Below are positions 21,250-34,174 of a stretch of 64,000 bases of DNA, piece by piece (position 1 is the first letter of the stretch; every line of letters begins with the position of its first letter). The stretch spans positions 18,721 through 82,720 of the forward strand of contig CAICTM010000266.1 of assembly GCA_903772945.1 (NCBI GenBank). Direction: 5' to 3'. Made by a program: the position numbers and the translations under genes. The notes under the pieces are model-generated. The model saw only the letters and a list, made by a program, of their open reading frames with translations, was not told the DNA's origin and made no database searches. The DNA is from Seminavis robusta. Lineage: Eukaryota; Bacillariophyta; Bacillariophyceae; Naviculales; Naviculaceae.

Positions 21250-23948
21250 TGTAGCTGTCTTTGTTAGTGATGTACGTGCGCTCGGTTCTCAGCGTTTCGA
21301 TTGTGGAGAGCCTTGATGGTTGGCGAAGCAAGTCGAGGTCGCAGGGGAACTTTTCCGAGGCTTATGATGAAGATTGTGAGCAATCTTTCCATCTCGCCAG
21401 TATCGGCGGTAATAATCGGTTCCGAGCACATCTATCTGTACAGCCACACCAGTTGCGATGCATGAACGAACTGCATGGATGCAAGCATGTTTGCTGCCAC
21501 TTCTACTTACTTGTAGTGGCGCTCTTGCATGTCATGCAATTTTAGCAAGTAAGTTGCCAGTCTACTGGTAATTTTGGTACTCGTAGAGTGCGTTGGCTTT
21601 TTACGGTGTGGTTTGTATCAGCACCAACGAATCCTGGACTGTCCACAATGACCGCGGTGTGTGATCGCTGGTTAAACTGAGTCGCTCTGAGTTCTCGGAC
21701 CTCTAATCTATATTTTTAGAAGGAGCGTTTGAAATGCCCTCAGTTCGGCTTTCTTGTTAAAGAACAAGCGTCACAACCCAGAAAGGGTCATCATGTCTAT
21801 TTTGGGCTTCCAGGGATGACACGCTCACATTTTTAAAATTTTCAATGGTCCCAACTTTGGCCATGCCGCCATGTGGCGTTGGCGGTGCAGCTTTTTCGAT
21901 TGTGCAAAACCGCTATGTTATTTTGAAAGACCTTGCCAAGCTCGCAGGACGAGTCATCGTCATTGCTTGCTTGGGAAATAGCACATACATCGATCCATGG
22001 TTTTGGCGCGCTGCGACAAGAACTCCCTCTCAAACAATTCTACTGACCTTCTTTGGAAGGGAACCGCTGGGTAAGGTAGCACTCAACCGTGTTTGTCTCT
22101 ATGGCTCTATGGTCTTGATACAGTACGGTTACCCTTGTTTGGTGTAAATTTTATGATGCCGGTATCGAGAAAGGCATTGTTGATTTATGACTAGCTAGCT
22201 AGTACCGTCACCGGTAGGGGAGAAAGGGTGGCTTGTGCCCTAAAGCTGCCCGGTACAGTACATTCCCACAGACGGACCACACATGTATATGTGCAATGCA
22301 ACATCCATACCGCGTGGAACAATGGAGCCGACGAGAAATGCATTGGTGGAACTTCGTCTTGGCGGTGAAGCTTGATTCAACGTTTGAATGTTGCCGTGTT
22401 GCCGCGTTGCTGTGTTGTCTGGTATGCCCATTGACTGTTTCGCATGCCCATTGACTGGAACCGACTCGACTCTACAGTACTCGACTCTGCATGATTTGCA
22501 GATTTGCACTCTACATGTATTTTTTCTTCTTTCGTCGTGGCAGCACCTCCATGGGTTGTCCCAACGTATTCTTCCTTCCGTGCTACCCAGGTACGTTTAG
22601 TAGTTTGTCAAAGGCTCCGTGATGGGCAAGTATTGTACATTACGAGCTAAGGGAGAACCCCCGGGGGAATGGTGAACCTGTCGAGCATGCTCCTCGTTTG
22701 CTTTGGATGGCGACAATGCTGGAATCAATCTTTCCACAGACAGCTTCAGTGGCTGCGGTCAGTGGCTTGCTGGAAATACAAAAGTTTCCCCAACACTCCT
22801 CCAGAGCTGGTACCGTAGCTCGAATACCTCCACCATGAACAACGAGTAGGAAAAATTCTTAAGTAGAGATGTAGATCCTGTTCACAGCAAGAATTGAACC
22901 GGGGTGCACACGTTCAAAGCAACCTTGGGATTTGGATATCTTCGTCTACATACCGGTACGGTACTAGCCATGATGCAACGGGTTTCTCGTTGGGAATTAC
23001 CCCCCGGAGAGGTTATGTTCCACGAGTAGTTGTATAGACGACTTAGCTCCTCGTTCTTTCTCGTTGACACTCAATGATTTCTGGTGCCAAAGGAATGATG
23101 TTGTTGGGAATGAAACACACAACAGTTCACAAAACGATCCTCCTAGCTTGTCATTTGGGGAAGTGAGGATGAGGAGCTTGCTTGATAGACTCGACTCCGA
23201 TTGCTTGCGAGGTGGGTCACCCATGTCACTGGCTACCGGTACTAGTAGCTAGATGCCGAAAACTAGACCAGCCAACCGCTCATAGTCTACAGTGTGCCAT
23301 AGGTCAGAAAAGAAATACTAAATAGATACGTTAAGGAGCGAGGGGGGCGAGGCTAGGCAAAGCAGTGGCTGCGGTGGTGGGTGGCTGGTGTGGTGTCATA
23401 CAGTACGGCATAGGTGGTTGGCTGGGGCTTGCTTGACAACCCTACTATAGATTACTATGGAATTACACCAGCAGGATCACAAGGGCTGACTTGACAATGT
23501 GATTCTCTCATGCATGGCCGCCCAACTAAGAAACAGTACATAGACGCACCAGCCGTTTTTAGTCGGAGAACAGCATTGTAATTACTGTGTCGTTTTTACC
23601 TGTTTGCCTATGCACCTCTGTCACATTCGCGTTTCACGTATCACAAATAGTGGCTGTCTGCGAACACGCCAATGAAACCTAGCTAAATCTTTTGTCGACA
23701 CGGCAATCACCAACATGTTTTAGACCTGGAGATTTATGAAGAGATTTAGGAGTCACAAACCCTTGCGTGGCCGCGATACGGCACCAATCTTGGTCTCCAG
23801 TCAGGCCCACCAGTTAGCGGAAATGGTAAGACGGTCAATTCGAGTGTGCACAAGCAGGAAGGAGGAAGACTTGTGATGAAAGGCAAGATCACCAAAGCAC
23901 AGCGCCAACTTTATTAATTTTCGAAACCTCAACAATACCGTATCAACA
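21250..23948. other. divergent intergenic region between Patched-like copies A and B
   Basis: About 2.7 kb that must contain both promoters. No supportable gene: frames are short and on both strands. CTAG run near 22190-22203, ACCGGT palindromes at about 22208, 22950 and 23234. An ATTGAACC sequence at about 22893 was tested as a minus-strand tRNA T-arm and rejected. The last 150 bp before 23949 read as leader sequence. Confidence 0.45.
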
Positions 23949-26900
23949 ATGCAACAAGCAATCCCTGAACAGCCACTAGCCTCGGCGTTGACGTCTTCCG
24001 ACGCCAAAAAGGCCCAAGTTTCTCCATCCTCTGGCAGGAGCTGTGTCGACATCTGGAAACAATCAACTGGGTACCTTCATTTGGGCATTACCAAGTCTGT
24101 TATAGCCGTTAGTCTATTGGCAGCCCGCAACCCAAAAAGATGCATAGGCCTCGTCTGCCTGGTATCCATCACACTCATCACCACAGGCTTGCTTACCAAT
24201 TTTTATTTGGACCCGGGTGACGAGCAAATCTTCGCCCCCGTCGACTGCCTGCCACAAGAGCACGGTCGGTGGATTGACGAAACCTATCCCGATGTTCGGC
24301 GGCCAACCGTCTTGACTGTGCACGCGGATGGGGGTAACATCATGACCTATGAAGCTATGAGACGAGTCTTCCAAGTCACAGACATGGTCCGGAATATCGA
24401 CGGTTATGCGACCATTTGTGCGGGTGCAAATGGCGACAGTGAGGGCTGCCGCCTCCCTGGCCCAACCAGGTTCTGGAACCACAATGTGACGTTGTTCGAA
24501 GAGCAAACACAAGGATCTGATGAGGTGGTGATTCAGACATTATCCCAAGAATCTTTGGACGGAGCACCCTTCCCACATGACCTCTTTATTGGAAAGCTAC
24601 AACGGGAGGTCGTCGATGGGCACAACCAAACGGACGATTCTCTCATCACGTTTGCTCAAGCTATCACTAGTCTTATCGAGATCCCAGAGTGGTCCAATGG
24701 CGAGACTGAAGCTTTTGAGCTGAAAATGATCAATCTGCTACAGCCTATCAAAGACGAATGGGCAGCTCAGGGAGAAGAACAGCCTTACCGGCTGGAGCTT
24801 TATGCCTTCCGTTCTATTCCGGATGAAGTGACAAGAGCCATTGCGAATGACGTACCCTTGATTCCCTGTGTGTTTGCCATTATGGCGGCATTCACGTGCA
24901 TGGTTTTCTGTCGCAGAGATATCATCCAGTCTCGAGCACTGCTTGGCATCGGATCGGTCGTCACGATTCTTCTGTCTATCATGAGTGGGTTCGGGCTTGT
25001 CTTTATCATAGGGTTGCCTTTTACCAGCATGACTTCCATCCTACCGTTTGCTATTTTTGGCATTGGCCTCGATGACACTTTTATCATCGTAGGGGCATTC
25101 CTGAGGACAGACCCTACGAAAGATCCTGTTGAGCGCATCCGAGACACCATGGAAGAAGCTGGAATGAGTATATCCATGACAACCATCACAACTACTGTGG
25201 CGTTTGTAATGGGAGCATTAACATCCAGCATCCCCATCATTCAATGGCTGTGTCTTTACGGTAAGATTCGCTTCAGGCAGGAAAGTTGTACTGAACCGTT
25301 ACTGGAAACTAACCCCAACTTTTTCTTGATCAGCATTTCCAACTATCTGCATTGATTTCCTCTATCAAATAACCTTCTTTGTCGCCATTCTTGTACTGGA
25401 TGAAAGGCGAATTGCGGCAAATCGAAGAGGCTGTTGTGTTTGCTTCAGAGTGAAGAACCATGACAAAGAGGATGTTGACACGGAGGATGTTGACACGGAT
25501 GAGATGGACGAGGATGTCTCGCCAGTAGCCAACCATGTCAAAGCACCAGTGGTTGACCGGTTCATGAACTGGTATTGTGAGCACCTGCTGCATCCTGTGG
25601 TCAAGAAAATTGTCATGATTGCCTTTTTAATTCTGTTTGGAGTCTGTATATACAGCACCACTCTCCTCAGACAAGACTTCAAACCAACAGACTTTCTGCC
25701 TGAAGTGTCTTACGCTGGGGAATACCTTGATGTCATCGACTTGTATTCCAATCGCAAGCTTCCAATTCTGGTACACTTTAGGGATGTCAACCAGTCTGAC
25801 CCCCAAGTTCAACAGCAAATGATCGACTACCTGAATGATCTAGGGGGCCTTCCTCAGGTCAATTCCACCCCAGAAGTCTGCTGGGTCACAGACTTTCAAA
25901 AGCTACTGAATGGGGATGACCCGGCCTTTCAAGCGTACTCATCTCTTTTCGGCAACAACAGCACTCTGACATTCACGGAGAAACTGGACATCTTGCTGAA
26001 TATACCAGAGATCAATGATGTCTATGGGAAGGACATTGTACGTAATGAAGCCGGAGAAATTGTAGGCTCCTCGTGTCTTTTTTCTGTCAACGGGGTTGAC
26101 CTTAATGACATCAATGACCAGAGCGACTTCCTTGCTGACCAACGGAGAGTTGCCGAGGCACAGCCAGCCAATCAAGGTGGTGGCAGATTCAAGTTTTTCG
26201 CATTTGACCCCATCTATTTCATCTGGGAGTTCTACACTGATGTGCCCTCTGAGCTTATGTTTACCACAGTTTCCGGTGAGTTCACTAGGGGAACATGTGC
26301 TTTGAATACGTCATTTGACAGTGCGACTAACCAACCTCCCATCCTGCTGCCTCAGGTGTTGTGGCAGTTACTGTACTTGCATTCATCCTCATCCCACACT
26401 GGACGGCTGCACTCTTTGTGTTTCCATTTATGTGTATCCTCTACATCGACCTATTGGGGATGCTCCAGTTTGCCGGACTCAGCATCAACCCCTTGACCTA
26501 CATCTGCCTTGTGATCTCGGTGGGTCTCTTGGTGGACTTCATCATGGTATGTTGAGCTCTGGTTAGCTGTTGCAGGGAGGCCTTGCAAAAGTAATGTGCA
26601 GAACCTCACATACCATTTCTTGTCAGCACATCCTTCTCCGTTACTATGAATCTGCCATGCCCACTCGCGAGGAAAAGGTCAAGGACACTCTGAGAACCAT
26701 GGGGTCTTCCATCTTAGTGGGCGGCCTCTCTACCTGTCTGGGGGTGTTTCCATTGGCATTCAGCAGCAGTGGAATCATTAAGACAGTTTTTGTAATGTTC
26801 ATGGCAATGGTTGCCTTGGGTGTTGCGCATGGTTTAATGCTGTTGCCAGTGATTCTGTCATATGTGGGGCCTTCAGTGTGCATTAAACAAGAGCACCGTG

Positions 26901-27121
26901 CCAATGCCACTCAGGAGACGCCTGAAACGTCCACAGCTACCGGTATGGTACCAGTCGAGTTCCCCGGCGAGGCTCGGTCTGTTGACTACACTTCGGATTC
27001 TGAAAATGTTCTGAGTAAAGAAGGTTCATTTAGCAGCCAAGAAGATCTACCGCCAGACTTCATCCCTCCCCGAGTGTGCCTGGAGAGGAATACATCCTTT
27101 GGAACAGAGTACAGCGTCTAA
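23949..27121 (+). CDS. Patched/NPC1-like sterol-sensing RND protein, copy B
   Basis: Four exons: 23949-25260, 25334-26275, 26356-26546 and 26627-27121; introns of 73, 80 and 80 bp; 979 residues. Splice positions and phases equal those of copies A and C, and exon 3 is 191 bp in all three. Two RND halves are present: TM4 motif GIGLDDTFIIVGAFLRTD in exon 1 and TM10 motif VGLLVDFIM at the end of exon 3, continuing HILLRYYES across the last junction. The conserved helix FCRRDIIQSRALLGIGSVV lies upstream of TM4. The cytosolic tail is short and ends PPRVCLERNTSFGTEYSV. Membrane transporter or lipid sensor by family knowledge; substrate not knowable from sequence. The ATG context is CAACAATGC. Tandem to copy C (same strand, 1.3 kb apart). 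Confidence 0.92.
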
Positions 27122-28425
27122 CCAGCCACTGGCACCATGCCTCCCCCCTTCATTCCTCCGCTCCTGTTGCCATCACAGTGATAGCCACATATTAAAATAG
27201 ATAAAGAAAGTGTACCTTAGTTTCTTGAAAGATTCGATCCGTTCTTCTGCAACTTGGTAGTTTGGAGCTGCGGAAGCACAGTCTCTGTCCCGAAACACGC
27301 TGCTTCGTGGTGTCGGGAGCTCCGTCGTACGTGCTCTTGCTTCTGCTCGCTGTGGAGTTGACAGGTGCGCGAGCAAGGAAAATCAGGGAAGTTGTACGGG
27401 CAGCAATCACTTGCCCGCCATGGCAAACTTCGTCAAACCATGAATGGGCGTTTACCGAGCAGCAGCCAGGTCTGTGTATCGAGTGCGGTGACGTACATAG
27501 TCGCTGACTGGAGCCGGCGACGTGTAGTTCTCTCTTCCAAGAACTTGAACCTTTTAAACATCCAAAGCGACCGCAAAAGGTCTGGGCTGCCGTCGACCGT
27601 ATTTCGAGCTAGCTTCGAGTCACTACGCAGGCGGGCGACAGTCCGGGGGCCGGTAAAGCGCTGTCTGTCACAGAGCTCTTGCTTAGATAGACAGCGGCTG
27701 CCGTATCCCAGCTACTAGTATGACCAAACCGCATATCCATACTATCATGAGAACGGACAGGGCAGATCATGAAGGGAAAAAACGAAGCATTATTTTATTT
27801 TTTACCCGCTGAACGGTGCCGTACCAGGTACGGTACAGAGCTGGTACGGTCGGCAGAGCTGGGCAGTCGGGGTAAACGAGAGTTCGTTGGCCCCGCCGCG
27901 AGCTTTGGAGCCTTCCTCGCCACGCACTTCCGAGTTCTCACAAAAAGAGCTTCAAGAAATGAAAGACAGCGTTAGAAGGGTAGTTCTGGTAAATATGGGT
28001 TACGTAAAGGTCTACTGAGTATCAAGAGCTCCATGAAGCCACCGTGGTTGGTTTTACCGCATCTTTCTGAACTCTGAACTCCCCAGCTGTCTGGAAGAAC
28101 GTCTCAGCGCTTCTTTGTCCCGTGTGCCGCTCATCAGCGCCTTGTAAAATTTCCAGAGCCGGATGATAGTTTTTACGCCCGTCATGCAAAAAAAATGGCT
28201 CTTATTGTGACACCAGTAGTAATCGCCCAAACAAAAAAGAGACAGCAAATGACCGCTAAAAGAGCGTCACACTACGGCTCACAATCGACAACAAACGCTC
28301 CTGCGAGTACATACATTTGCAAGAAAAGAAAAAGCACCAAAGGCGAGTGCTGCCTCCACGGGTAGACCAACACCACCTTTAGAAGCACAAGAAGCTTGTC
28401 CAAGTACGTCTCGACAACAACAACA
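27122..28425. other. spacer between Patched-like copies B and C
   Basis: 1.3 kb, gene-free as far as I can see. Frames are short and lack motifs. Contains the 3' end of copy B and the promoter of copy C; a GTACCAGGTACGGTAC palindromic patch at about 27822-27850. Confidence 0.45.
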
Positions 28426-31400
28426 ATGCTAGCAACAATCCCTGATGCAGCCGAGCCGCAACAGGTGCCTCCCACCACCCAACACAATGACGACAAAGTC
28501 TCTGGTGTGATCGGTGGCTGTGTCTCTTGTTGGAAACGAGCGACAGGGTTTCTACACTTGGGGATTACCAATTCTGTCATCGCTTTCAGTCTCTTAGCAG
28601 CTCGGAACCCCAAGAGGTGCATTGGCCTTGTCTGCCTGCTATCCATTGCCTTGATAACCACTGGCGTATATACCAATATGGAAGTGAGCACGGACGATGA
28701 ACAAGTTTATGCTCCGGTCAAAAGCCTGTTGAGAGATCGCTATAAGTGGGTGGACGAAACATATCCTGTCTTTTGGCGGCCACTCATGATGATTGTGCAC
28801 GCCAATGGGGATAATGTCATGACCTATGAAGCCATGAGACGACTAATGGAAGCCACCAACCAGGTCCAAGCTTTGGATCGTTACGAGACCATGTGCGCTG
28901 GCTCTGATGGAACCAATAGTGGCTGTGGTATCCCTGGTCCTACTAGGTTCTGGCAACATAATATGACATTGTTCGAAAAGCAGACACAGGGGTCTGATGA
29001 GGTGGTGATGCAGACTCTATCCCAAGAATTTTTGGATGGAGTTCCCTTCCCACACAGCTTGTTCATTGGGAATATACAGCGAGAAGAAATCACAGGCAAA
29101 GAGGGGGGGAATGCCACGGCTCTCATCACATCGGCTCAATCCTTGTTCACTATGATTGAATTCCCATACTGGCCCAATGGAGAAAGCCAGGAGTTTGAGC
29201 TGGAAATGATCAATCTACTGAAACCCATGAAAGACGACTGGGCAGCTCAGGGAGAAGACCAGCCTTACCGACTAGAGTTTTACGCTCTTAGAACCCTACC
29301 GGATGAGCTCACTCGAGCCATTGAAAGTGATATTCCCTTGATTCCTTGTGTCTTTGCCGTCATGGCAGCATTCACGTGCATGGTTTTTTGCCGCAGAGAT
29401 GTCATCCAATCGCGGGCACTGCTGGGCATCGGGTCAGTGGTCACGATTCTGCTGTCTATCATGAGTGGCTTTGGGCTGATGTTTATCATAGGGCTGCCTT
29501 TTACTAGCATGACAACAATCCTTCCATTTGCCATTTTTGGGATTGGACTAGACGACACATTTATTATTGTTGGGGCATACCTGAGGACAGACCCTGCCAA
29601 AGATCCTGTTGAGCGGATTCGAGAAACCATGGAAGAGGTTGGAGTGAGCATATCCTTGACAACAATCACAACTACCGTGGCATTTGTAATGGGGGCATTG
29701 ACATCCAGCATCCCCATCATTCAATGGCTGTGCCTCTATGGTAAGGTTTGACACAGGTCAGACTCTCCTGGCTTTTGTACCTGGCAACTCACATTTCATT
29801 TTTGTCTTTGCATAGCATTTCCAACCATCTGTATTGATTTCCTGTATCAGATATCCTTCTTTGTTGCCATCTTGGTATTGGATGAACGGCGAATTGCAGC
29901 AAATCGAAGAGGCTGCTGTGTGTGTTTCCGTGTCAGCAAAAGGGGCAAAGCAGACACGGATGGATTGGATGAGGATGTCCCGCAGGTAGCCGTCCCCATC
30001 AAAGCACCGGTGGTTGACCGGTTCATGGCATGGTACTGCGAACATCTGTTCCACCCTATCATAAAGGTGTTTGTCATGATTGCCTTTGCAGCCTTGCTCA
30101 GTGTCTGCATTTACAGCACGACCCTTCTCGAACAAGAGTTCAAGCCAGCCGAATTTCTGCCTGATGGGTCTTATGCATTCGCCTTCATTGATTCTTTGAA
30201 CATGTATACCAATCGCAAAATGGGAATCTTTGCTTTCTTTCGGGATATTGATCAGTCTGACCCACAAGTTCAACAGCAAATGATTGACTACCTTCACGAT
30301 CTAGGGGAGCTTCCTCAGGTCAATGCCAAGGGTACACCGGATCTCTGCTGGGTCACAGACTTTCAAAAGATATTGAATGGGGATGACCCAGCCTTGGAAG
30401 CGTACTCATCCCTACTTGGGGAAAACAGCACTCTGACATTCACAGAGAAACTGGATTTCCTGCTGAGTTTTCCAGAAATCAATCAAGCATATGGGAATAG
30501 TATTGTGCGAAATGAGGATGGAGAAATCGTGGCGTCTAATTGTTGGGTTGCTGTCAACTATCTTGACATGGACGTGGTCCAGGAACAGATTACCTTCCTC
30601 GCTGACCAGCAAAAGGTTACAGCGGCACAACCTATCAATCAAGGCGATGAAAGATACAAGTTCTTTGCATTTGATATTGTCTATTTCATCTGGGAATTCT
30701 ACTCTGTTGTGGTCAAAGAGCTCACCTTCACCACAGTTTCGGGTGGGTCCACTCAGTTGATGCAGTATGCATGTGTGTTTGTTTGTCTGTCAGGATGACT
30801 AATTCCCCCCCCCTTGCCGTTGTCTCTTCTGGCAGGTATCGTGGCAGTTACTGTAATTGCCTTCATCCTCATCCCGCACTGGTCTGCGGCACTTTTTGTG
30901 TTCCCTTTGATGTGCATGCTGTACATAGACTTATTGGGGATACTCCAGTTTGCAGGGCTCTCTGTCAACCCCTTGACCTACATATGCCTTGTGATCTCTG
31001 TGGGTCTCTTGGTGGACTTTATCATGGTATGTTGATCTCTAGGTTGCTGCGACCATAGGGTCTGGGCTTACAAGGTTTGCTGAACCTCACATCCTATCTC
31101 TTGCCAGCACATGATCCTCCGTTACTACGAGTCCAGAATGCCCACTCGCGAGGAAAAGGTCAAGGATACACTGAGAACAATGGGGTCTTCCATTCTGGTT
31201 GGTGGTCTCTCTACCTGTCTGGGTGTTTCCCTGTTGGCATTCAGCAGCGGTGGACTCATTCAGACAGTCTTCATTATGTTCATCGCCATGGTTTCTGTGG
31301 GTCTTGCACATGGTTTGATTCTGTTGCCAGTGATCTTATCATATGTGGGGCCAACTGTATGCATCAAGCCTGACCACTGTGAAGGTGACAATCAGTGGGA

Positions 31401-31830
31401 GACTCCAGATGATGATGACGACGACGACGACGAGAAGAACACGGAACTGTCTCCAGAGGATGGTGCAATGTCGAAATCGAACGTTGCTGATCGTCCAGAA
31501 CCGATCGATTGGCTAGCTCTCTGCACGCCCGCAACTACGGAAGACGAGTCAGACACTAGCACTCCAGGATTTGTTACAGAAGTGGAAGAGCCAGCAAGCA
31601 GCATGCCTGGAACCCCAAAAGAGGCGCCACCACAAGACGTCCTGGAAGCCAACGGCACGCCAGAAAGTCCCCCCAAGGCAGCTAACGAGGACGACTGTGG
31701 CGAAGACGAGGACGAGACAAGGATTGTCGCCACTTCCACGGAAGATGTCATGATAACAACCTGCTGCGACGCATCATTTGGAACGCAGTACGGTGTGAAG
31801 CTAGCTAGGGCTGCAGCTGCTAGTAGGTAG
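28426..31830 (+). CDS. Patched/NPC1-like sterol-sensing RND protein, copy C
   Basis: Four exons: 28426-29740, 29816-30742, 30836-31026 and 31108-31830; introns of 75, 93 and 81 bp; 1051 residues, in phase throughout. ATG at 28426 (MLATIPDAAEPQQ) aligns with the start of copy B; no ATG lies upstream in frame. The helices, the TM4 motif GIGLDDTFIIVGAYLRTD and TM10 motif VGLLVDFIM are intact. The cytosolic tail is about 70 residues longer than in copy B and very acidic (an Asp run at about 31411-31431 followed by Glu/Ser/Thr-rich sequence). The terminal motif has drifted to DASFGTQYGVKL and is followed by an Ala/Arg end, so copy C has lost the PPRVCLERNT part. This suggests tail divergence after duplication. 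Confidence 0.92.
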
Positions 31831-32212
31831 TGATCCGTCCGCAGACCATGCCGCCATAAAAGCCGCTGCGATCACCCCTCCGCAAAATAAGTGCGAGCTA
31901 CTGAATACATTAATTATGGCTGTGAATCACTCATCGATAAACTTCTTCCCTGCATGCACCATCTTTTTCGATAGTTTTCGTCCTTGTAGTGCTGTCCCTT
32001 GGTCTCTTTCTTCCGCTCGTGGTTCGTCGGCTGGCTGTCCCATCAAAACGATGATTGTTTGTTTGTCTGTCTTGCTGGTTAGATGAAATCGCGGAGATTT
32101 TGGTATTAATCGTCTCTCTGTTGTTATTTATTAACAAGTTTATGAATGTATTTTACTGGTTGCGTGCGTGAATAGCAAAACTGCTGTCGATCTGTGGTGA
32201 CTTGCCAGTCTA
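31831..32212. other. convergent 3' spacer
   Basis: 382 bases between two convergent genes. No gene seen; AT-rich patches (for example near 31890-31915 and 32090-32130) could carry both poly(A) signals. Confidence 0.4.
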
Positions 32213-33580
32213 TTACTGCGCCAGCTGCATTTTGAAATTCTGCACGGCCGGTATTTGGTTGGCGAGTGGCGCTTGGAGGAAATCCTGATACAATGGTTTC
32301 CAATTGAAACTCTTTTTGAGTTGATCGGTTCTCTTGGGGCGGCCCCAGTCGTCACGATCGACCGTGCGCTTGCGTTGGGCTGCCAGAAAGCAGTCAAAGT
32401 AGTGTCGGTACGTTCGTTCGTCGTGTTCAATGCCCAACAAGTTATCCAGGGTGGACTTGGTAAAGGGTACGGATTCGTCCATGGCATCCAAATCATCGGG
32501 ATTCATGGCGGCTACCAACGAGCAAATGAGATAGAATCCCACTGTAAACGGCAGCGCCGTACCCTGATCACGGTGCACTTCATCGGCTTCATCGTTAAAG
32601 TCATCGCATTCGGCGCAGTAGGAAATGATTTCTTCTGCATCCTTCATCCATTCGACTTGATCGTCGTCACCGGTGCAACTCAAAAAGGTCATGGGATTGC
32701 CTTGTGGATTGGGTCGGTTCATGAGCATGCGGACAATTTCGGCCTTGGCGTGGTTGCCTCCGTTGGGTTGCCCGTCGCAAAAGAGATAGCGGGATACGTT
32801 GCGTCCTTCTCCACGGGCCAATGACTCGTGCATGCGTTCCAGGACGGGTGTAGTGCCGCTGGGAGGACGACGGAATGCTTGGTCAATCTGTTGGTAGGCA
32901 TCGGCCATGAAGGCTTCTGGAGAACGTCCATTGCGCTGTAACACCAGACGATCGGATCGGTTCAGAAAGCAAACGTGTATTTGAGGAAAGGGGACATATG
33001 CCAGAATCTCAAGCATGGCCTTGAGGCGACTTTGCGCTTCTTGCCATCGTGTTTGTGGATGTCGGTGGGCATCGACCGTGTCGGAAGTGTTGTTCATACT
33101 ACCGCTGTCGTCCACTGTGAATTCCAGGAGATCATACTCGGTGAGAACCATGAGCTTGTTCATTAGGCCCATGGGAACTTCGTATTTGTTGAGTACTTTT
33201 CCCAGTTCATCAATGACTTCATCGGCGGCCATTCCGGCTTCGAGTGCAATTTCGGGTTCTTGCATGATTTCCATGGTAGCCACGGTAGCTTCGGCCAGTG
33301 GAATTTCTTCGCCACCGGCTGCCACGGAGGCTTCGCATAGCTTTTTGTGATCTTCCATGTTTGTCACGACGGGAAGTGCTTGCTTGGGATAGAGAGCCGT
33401 GGTGCCCGGTTGTCCGTCTTGTTGGGCGTCCTTCCATCGCTTCCACGCAGGATTCAGCTTGGTGATGCCATTGACTTTTGTGTATTTCTTGGGTGCCGTT
33501 GTATTCCGCAGTTGTGATGCTGGTATCATGGATGCCATTGTGTTTTGCATGCTGTTTTTAAAGTTATTAAACGGTGCCAT
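32213..33580 (-). CDS. von Willebrand factor A domain protein
   Basis: A 455-residue protein from ATG at 33580 (MAPFNNFKNSMQNTMASM); the frame is open further upstream but without ATG until another context that looks untranslated. Residues about 150-350 form a vWA fold: the MIDAS start LLEFTVDDSGSMNN (DxSxS at 157-162), a strand with SRYLFCDGQPNGG, and MTFLSCTGDDDQVEWMKDAEE. Known: the MIDAS motif binds a divalent metal and mediates protein binding. Before it lies a Glu/Ala/Met-rich helical stretch (about 85-130); after it a helical C-terminal region with many charged residues. No signal peptide or membrane segment, so it is probably cytosolic. Copine-like or co-chaperone roles are possible but not shown. 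Confidence 0.85.
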   Translation of the reverse strand: MAPFNNFKNSMQNTMASMIPASQLRNTTAPKKYTKVNGITKLNPAWKRWKDAQQDGQPGTTALYPKQALPVVTNMEDHKKLCEASVAAGGEEIPLAEATVATMEIMQEPEIALEAGMAADEVIDELGKVLNKYEVPMGLMNKLMVLTEYDLLEFTVDDSGSMNNTSDTVDAHRHPQTRWQEAQSRLKAMLEILAYVPFPQIHVCFLNRSDRLVLQRNGRSPEAFMADAYQQIDQAFRRPPSGTTPVLERMHESLARGEGRNVSRYLFCDGQPNGGNHAKAEIVRMLMNRPNPQGNPMTFLSCTGDDDQVEWMKDAEEIISYCAECDDFNDEADEVHRDQGTALPFTVGFYLICSLVAAMNPDDLDAMDESVPFTKSTLDNLLGIEHDERTYRHYFDCFLAAQRKRTVDRDDWGRPKRTDQLKKSFNWKPLYQDFLQAPLANQIPAVQNFKMQLAQ

Positions 33581-34174
33581 GGCTTGTGTGTTGTGTGTGT
33601 TGTCGTAGTTGAGTTTGGTTCTTGTTCTTGTTGATTTTATGAGATCAGTTTTATGAGAAGTTTGCTGTTGGAAGCAAGTCGGGATTGGGACTTTGCTGGA
33701 TTCGATTGTCATTCCATCCTGAGGGGTCTTGGTCGTGAACCTGATTGAATGTCGGCAAGACTGAAAACTGCGTAAAATTGTTCGGATTCCCGTGGGTTGG
33801 GCAGGCGCGTAGGACTGACGTCAGAACTTTTTTTTAAAAAAGAAGACCGTGCTGGAGTTCGACAACTGTGACCAAACCTTTTGTGGTCCTTCCCGGAAAC
33901 TCTGCAGTTAACAGTCCTGTTTAGCCTGTGCGTGTGCACTGGCGCGGAGGAATCGAATGGAGTTGTGAGGATTCGAATATTCGAATGGGCTTTCCTTCCA
34001 TCTCTGACATCGAATCCAACCCAAAGCTGCGGATCACTCGGAGTGGAAGTGTTTGCTCCAGGCCTTTCCTCTGTTTACTCCTCGTCTCATCTCTGGCTTG
34101 ATTGTTCTCCTTCGCATAAAACTGCATCCATTGCCCAACGAACTACTGTACAACTTAGTTAGTAGCAGAGCAAC
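33581..34174. other. divergent promoter region
   Basis: About 600 bp between the divergent vWA and ArfGAP-like genes. No gene seen. A CGAATATTCGAATG palindrome (near 33976-33987) and an A/T run at 33830-33843 are the only visible structures. Confidence 0.4.

Noticed and set aside
22861-22960. Possible minus-strand tRNA (ATTGAACC resembling a T-loop)
   Set aside because: No T-stem pairing and no 7-bp acceptor stem can be formed at the right distance.
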